Assembly (NCBI GenBank): GCA_030248195.1
Contig: JASAND010028452.1
Coordinates: 1 to 64,000, forward strand
Length of the DNA stretch: 64,000 nt
From: Trissonchulus latispiculum
Taxonomy: Eukaryota; Nematoda; Enoplea; Enoplida; Ironidae
Direction of reading: 5' to 3'
Under the pieces are notes generated by a model that worked only from the letters and a program-made list of their open reading frames with translations, ran no database searches and was not told the origin of the DNA. This document shows positions 59,497 through 64,000 of this stretch, in pieces; within the stretch, counting starts at the first letter, position 1, and the number at the start of each line of letters is the position of its first letter. The translations under genes and the position numbers were made by a program.

Positions 59497-60501
59497 CAAG
59501 CGAAGTAGCGAGAATGGGTTGCCGCGGCATTTTCCCTTAGGTTCCGGGTTTTCTTTCAGAAGATTGCAACAGTTTTTTGGTCGGAACTTTCGTTAGACGC
59601 ATTTCTGGAAAATTCCGCAAGCAGAAAAGTTGTTCAGCTCGACGAGCACTTTCATTTGAGTATCATATCGACCACGTTCGGAAAACTTTTTCAAAATCCG
59701 GGTTTTCGGGAATTCCCGGATTTTCAGTTTTTCGGCTGTAACTTTCGCTAGACGCATTTCCGGAAAATGCCGCAAGAAGGAAAGTTGTTCAGCTCGACGA
59801 GCTCTTTCATTTGAGTATCATATCGACCACGTTCGAAAAAATTTTTCAAAATCCGGGTTTTCGGGAATTCCCGGATTTTCAGTTTTTCGGCTGTAACTTT
59901 CGCTAGACGCATTTCCGGAAAATGTCGCAAGAAGGAAAGTTGTTTAGCTCGACGAGCTCTTTCATTTGAGCCCCATATCGACCACTTTCGGAAAAATTTT
60001 TCAAAATCCGGGTTTTCGGGAATTCCCGGATTTTCAGTTTTTCGGCTGTAACTTTCGCTAGACGCATTTCCGGAAAATGGCGCAAGAAGGAAAGTTGTTC
60101 AGCTCGACGAGCTCTTTCATTTGAGCCCCATATCGACCACTTTCGGAAAAATTTTTCAAAATCCGGAATTTTCCGGGTCCAATATCTCGAAATCCGTAAA
60201 TTTTCCGGAAATTTCGATTTCAGTTTCGAAATCAGCGTGGTCGACTTACCCTATGACCAACTTTTAAGCAAAATCGGAAACAAAAAATTTTTACGTTTCC
60301 CTTGGTCCCCCCTTACCATTCTAAAAAATTCCGGGATTCGCCATTCCCGGAATCCGGGAAATATCGAACTGCCCGCGCTTCAGTCAACACTTCACCCCAC
60401 CCCCAACCCCCACCTCAAATTTCAGCCCAATCGGTCAACCCTAGCAAAAGTTAGAGGGGGGGGACAGGGGGTGGTAACGAGATGAAGAATAATAATAATA
60501 A
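59497..60501 (-). mobile_element. Array element 23: H2 (CAAG variant), type B core; hairpin displaced
   Basis: About four type B units with a 155-bp period; closed by the T2 hairpin at 62254. Confidence 0.8.
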
Positions 60502-61174
60502 CTAGCGAAGTAGCGAGAATGGGTTGCCGCGGCTTTTTCCGTTTATATATAGCGATATCTCCCAAGGGAAGCACCTCTGTGGCCCAGTATTGTCTGATTC
60601 GTGTATTCCGTATCGAGAGCTCTCATTTGAGTACCATATTGACCATATTTAGAGTTGTTTTGATTTTTTGGTCATTTTGGTCGATTTTTACCATTTTTGA
60701 CCCCTTTGAAGCTCCGTAACTCAATTTTCGTACATTTTGGCGGCTTAGCCCTATTACAACTTTTTATGTACTCAATGAGAGCTTTCGAATGACACCGAAA
60801 TGAGCCCGATCCGAGAACTTTCAATTTTGAGCCATTTTGGCCGTTTTTGGCCATTTTTTGACCATTTTTCTCCTCATAACTCAAAATGAGTGCATTTTCA
60901 GGCCTTGACCCAATTACAACTTTTTCATTACTCGCCGAGAGCTTTCGAATGATACCAATATTAGCTCATTTGGACAACTTTTTTATTTTACTCATTTTTA
61001 CTCACGGGGCTGCTCCGGGAGCAACCTTGCTCCCCCGGGGCTCCCCGCGCTTCAGTCAACACTTCAAGTCAAGACCTTCAAAATGAGGTATCAACCACCT
61101 CTCTACCCCTTCCCAATCAAAAGTTAGAGGGGGGGGACAGGGGGTGGTCACGAGAATAATAATAATAATAATAA
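60502..61174 (-). mobile_element. Array element 24: H2, type A core; hairpin displaced
   Basis: Closed by the T2 hairpin at 62195. Confidence 0.8.
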
Positions 61175-62194
61175 TAAATCCTACCGGCATCAACGGGTTG
61201 TCGCAGCCATTTTCCTCTTATCTAAAGGGCGAAAACTCAGTTTTGGTACATTTTCATTCTTTGGTGCTATTGCAACTTTTTTCCTACTCGCTAAGAGCTT
61301 TCGAATGAGTACCATAGAGTCTAATTTTGTGACAATTCTTAGAAATTCGGTTTTTCCGGGAATTCCCGGATTTTCGGTTTTTCGGCAATAACTTTCGCTG
61401 GACGCATTTCCGGAAAATGTCGCAAGAAGGAAAGTTGTTAAGCTCGACGAGCTCTTTCATTTGAGTACCATGTCGACCACTTTCGGAGAAGTTTTCCAAA
61501 ATCCGGAATTTTCCGGGTCCAATATCTCGAAATCCGTAAACTTTCCGGAAATTTCGATTCCAGTTTCGAAATCAGCGTGGTCGAATTACCCTATGACCAA
61601 CTTTTGAGCAAAATCGGAGACAAAATTTTTAAGTCCAAAATCCGGGTTTTCTTGAAATCCCGGATTTTCAGTTTTTCGGCTATAACTTTCGCTAGACGCA
61701 TTTCCGGAAAATGTCGCAAGAAGGAAAGTTGTCCAGCTCGACGAGCTCTTTCATTTGAGCTCCATATCGACCACTTTTGGGGAAAATTTTCAAATTCCGA
61801 TATTTTCCGGGGCGAATATCTCGAAATCCGTAAATTTTCCGGAAAATTCGTTTTCGGTTTCGAAATCAGCGCGGTCGAATTACCCTATGACCAACTTTTG
61901 AGCGAAATCGGAGACAAAAAATTTTTACGTTTCCCTTGGTCCCCCCTTACCATTTTTAAAAATTCCGGGAGCCGCCATTCCCGGAATCCGGGAGATATCG
62001 GGATGCCCTTACAAACGGGAGCACTTCAGGTCACCCTACAACTATGGTGAGAATTTCAGCCCGATCGGTCCAGCCAATCTCGAGAAAAAGGGGGGGGACA
62101 CAAATGTTGACCGGAATAATAAATAAATAAATAAATAAAGAAACTGAGCCATATCAAAGGGTTGTCTTTTTTTTAAAAAAATGCGACAACCCAA
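61175..62194 (-). mobile_element. Array element 25: H4...T4, complete, innermost of a four-deep nest
   Basis: 1020 bp; type B core; header GGGTTGTCGC, hairpin GCGACAACCC. Confidence 0.85.
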
Positions 62195-62394
62195 TAAAAA
62201 CGGACATACCCAGATGAAAGGGTTGCCTTTTTGTGTAAAAAGCGGCAACCCAATAATAATAAAAACGGACATACCCAGATGAAAGGGTTGCCTTTTTGTG
62301 TAAAAAGCGGCAACCCAATAATAATCATAATAATAATAAGCACAGACCAATAACAAAGTGTTGCCCATTCCTTTAGGAAAAGTGGGCAACACAA
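62195..62394 (-). mobile_element. Consecutive hairpins T2, T2, T3 closing elements 24, 23, 22
   Basis: T2 at 62195-62253, T2 at 62254-62318 and T3 at 62319-62394, each preceded by a short AAT-type spacer. Confidence 0.85.
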
Positions 62395-63305
62395 TAAGTC
62401 AAAAGGCATCAAGTGGTTCCCGCCCGACATTTTTCCGTTTATAGAATGAGTTTATAATATTCGGGGCCCCATAACTCATTTGTCCTATATTTTGACGCGA
62501 TGAACCTATTACAACTTTTTATCTACGCAACGAGAGCTTTCGAATGATGCCAATATTAACCCAATCGGACAACTTTCAGTCTTGACCCATTTGACCTGGT
62601 TTTGGCCATTTTTGACCCCTTTGAGGCTCCGTAACTCATTTCTCCCACATTTTGGTGTTTTACCCCTATTACAACTTTTTATCCACGCAACGAGAGCTTT
62701 CGAATAATACCCATATTGGGGTTTCCGTCACTTTCAATTTTGACCATTTGCAGCATCACCGTATCGAGTAATTGCGAATTGTGTGACACTATGGAACCCA
62801 GGTGCCCGGAGGGTATTCCCGCATCGGGTGCCACCCTACATGCAAAATTTCAGGCCAACTAGTTGACTCTAGCTCGAGATAAAGGCGGAAAACCCCTTCA
62901 AACGGCCGTTTTGGCCGTTTTTGGCCATTTTTGACCCTTTTTCGCCCCTCATAACTCAAAATAGGTACATTTTCAAGCCTTGACCCAATTACAACTTTTT
63001 CTTTACTCGCCGAAGAGCTTTCGAATGATACCTAAATTAGCTCATTTGGACAACTTTTTTATTTTACTCATTTTTTACTCACGGGGTACTCCGGGAGCAT
63101 CTCATCCCCCCAGAGGCTCCTGCGCTTCCGAGAGCAGTTCAAGTCAAGACCTTCAAAGTGAGGTATCAACCACCTCTCTACCCCTTCCCAATCTCGAGAT
63201 AGACATGGTGACACGAAATTGTGGACAATAATAATAAGAAGAATAATAATAATAAACATGTCCAGAACATAGGGTTCCAAACCCTTTGAAAAGGGCAGGA
63301 ACCCA
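62395..63305 (-). mobile_element. Array element 27: H5...T5, complete
   Basis: 911 bp; the hairpin has one change (GGGCAGGAACCC) from element 3. Confidence 0.85.
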
Positions 63306-64000
63306 ATAAATAAAAAAGGCATCAAGTGGTTCCCGCCCGACATTTTTCCGTTTATAGGAAGGACGTCATTTTCTGGAAAAGTATTCGGTTTCATGCTTTG
63401 CGCCTATTTTAACTGTTTTCCCCCCAGCTTAACAAGAGCTTTCGATTAATACCACTACAAGCTCGATCTGACAAAGTTCAATTTTCACTCATTTTGACCA
63501 ATTTGGCGATTTTTGCCCGTTCGGCGGCTCGTAGCTCCTTTTTCGCACACATTGACGCGGTGAAATCTATTACAACTTTTTATCTACGCAACGAGAGCAT
63601 TCGAATGATACCCATATTAAACTCCAATCGGACAATTTTCGATTTTGACCCATTTTGACCGTTTTGTCCATTTTTGACCCCTTTGAGGCCCCGTAACTCA
63701 TTAATTCCCCACATTTTGGCGCTTTATCCCTATTACAACTTTTACCTTACGCAACGAGAGCGTTCGAATGATGGTCCACATTGTAGTTTCTGACAACTTT
63801 TGTTTTTGGCCCATTTTTGACCGGTTTTGACCATTTTTGACCCCTTTGAGGCTCGTAACTAATTTTTCCCACATTTTAACGCCTTGGCTTATCACAACTT
63901 TTTATCCACCAACGAGAGCTTTCGAATAATACCCATATTGGGGGTTTCCGTCACTTTCAATTTGGACCATTTGCAGCATCACCGTATCGAGTACTTGCAT
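63306..64000 (-). mobile_element. Array element 28: H5, type A core, cut by window end
   Basis: Header GGTTCCCGCCC at about 63329; core continues to the last base. Confidence 0.8.

Larger units (their letters stand above)
42521..64000 (-). mobile_element. Array of nested satellite-bearing rolling-circle-like elements (HINE/DINE-1/pearl type)
   Basis: Twenty-three header-bearing elements read, on the minus strand: TT, a terminal hairpin, a TTA microsatellite, a TGTCCCCCC block, one to several tandem core repeats (type A ~160 bp with GAGAGCTTTCGAATGATACC; type B ~155 bp with TTTCGCTAGACGCATTTCCG), a subterminal repeat complementary to the first bases, and a 3' end such as CTAG or CTTG next to TT. 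Five header classes (plus strand): H1 CAAGCAAA...GGGTTGCCGC; H2 CTAGCGAAG...TGGGTTGCCGC; H3 CTAGCGCTAC...TGTGTTGCCCAC; H4 ATCCTACC...GGGTTGTCGC; H5 GTCAAAAGG...GGTTCCCGCCC. Five hairpins: T1 (CCCAAGTTAAAG...GCGGCAACCC), T2 (CCCAGATGAAAG...GCGGCAACCC), T3 (GTGTTGCCCA...TGGGCAACAC), T4 (GGGTTGTC...GCGACAACCC), T5 (GGGTTCC...GGGCGGGAACCC). No coding capacity; open frames simply follow the repeats. Individual elements are listed below. Confidence 0.8.

Noticed and set aside
42521..64000. Many 60-130-residue open frames in the array, some near-identical to each other
   Set aside because: They track the 155- and 160-bp satellite units, occur on both strands, and have no domain. The periods are not multiples of three, so the frame shifts from unit to unit.
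42521..64000. Integron-like cassette array with attC-like hairpins
   Set aside because: The hairpins and AAC/GTT motifs look superficially similar, but there are no coding cassettes or integrase, and the nested bracket order fits transposon insertion into microsatellites.

Overview
This is an invertebrate metazoan nuclear window. The evidence is spliced protein genes with consistent GT-AG introns, a DEG/ENaC-type channel, a replication-type histone H2A, nuclear-encoded mitochondrial protein exons, and very heavy loads of non-autonomous DNA repeats. I could not assign a species. Only about 8 kb is clearly protein coding; most of the rest is structured repeat DNA.

Layout. (1) 0-4.6 kb: the C-terminal half of an MFSD4/NaGLT1-like transporter on the minus strand (1232-2218), a decayed ankyrin fragment (2465-2650), and an old diverged inverted-repeat pair (693-960 / 3830-4140). 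(2) 4.7-11.1 kb: one five-exon gene that I reconstruct as a 1785-residue membrane protein. It has a signal peptide, many ankyrin repeats, a WSC domain, a C-type lectin domain, a transmembrane helix and then a complete DEG/ENaC channel. All four introns are phase 1. (3) 12.4-24 kb: a hAT-type element (12369-13481), then a 7.6-kb non-coding island (14190-21829) full of perfect hairpins, flanked by ~350-bp inverted repeats and followed by a 0.9-kb foldback palindrome. (4) 24.0-24.6 kb: an intronless histone H2A gene (minus strand) with CCAAT/E2F-like upstream sites and a 3' histone stem-loop candidate. (5) 25-42.5 kb: foldback elements, two more hAT-type elements with exact 8-bp target duplications, G-tract elements, satellites, a tRNA-like Pol III unit lacking its anticodon arm, and isolated minus-strand exons: a COX7A-like terminal exon, a 59-residue terminal exon, and a first exon with a mitochondrial presequence.

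(6) 42.5-64 kb (continuing past the window): a head-to-tail stack of satellite-carrying elements that look like Helentron-associated (HINE/DINE-1/'pearl'-type) rolling-circle non-autonomous elements, all on the minus strand. Each has a left header (minus-strand 3' end, usually CTAG or CTTG next to TT), ~155- or ~160-bp tandem core repeats, a C-tract block, a TTA microsatellite, and a terminal hairpin. There are five header classes and five hairpin classes. Reading headers as opening brackets and hairpins as closing brackets, 14 of 15 closures match the class of the most recently opened element; the exception lies in a segmental duplication that left its partner behind. This indicates serial insertion of elements into each other's microsatellites, and it predicts the order of sequence beyond base 64,000.

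The channel gene, the hairpin-rich island and the bracket-nested element array are the three parts most worth follow-up.
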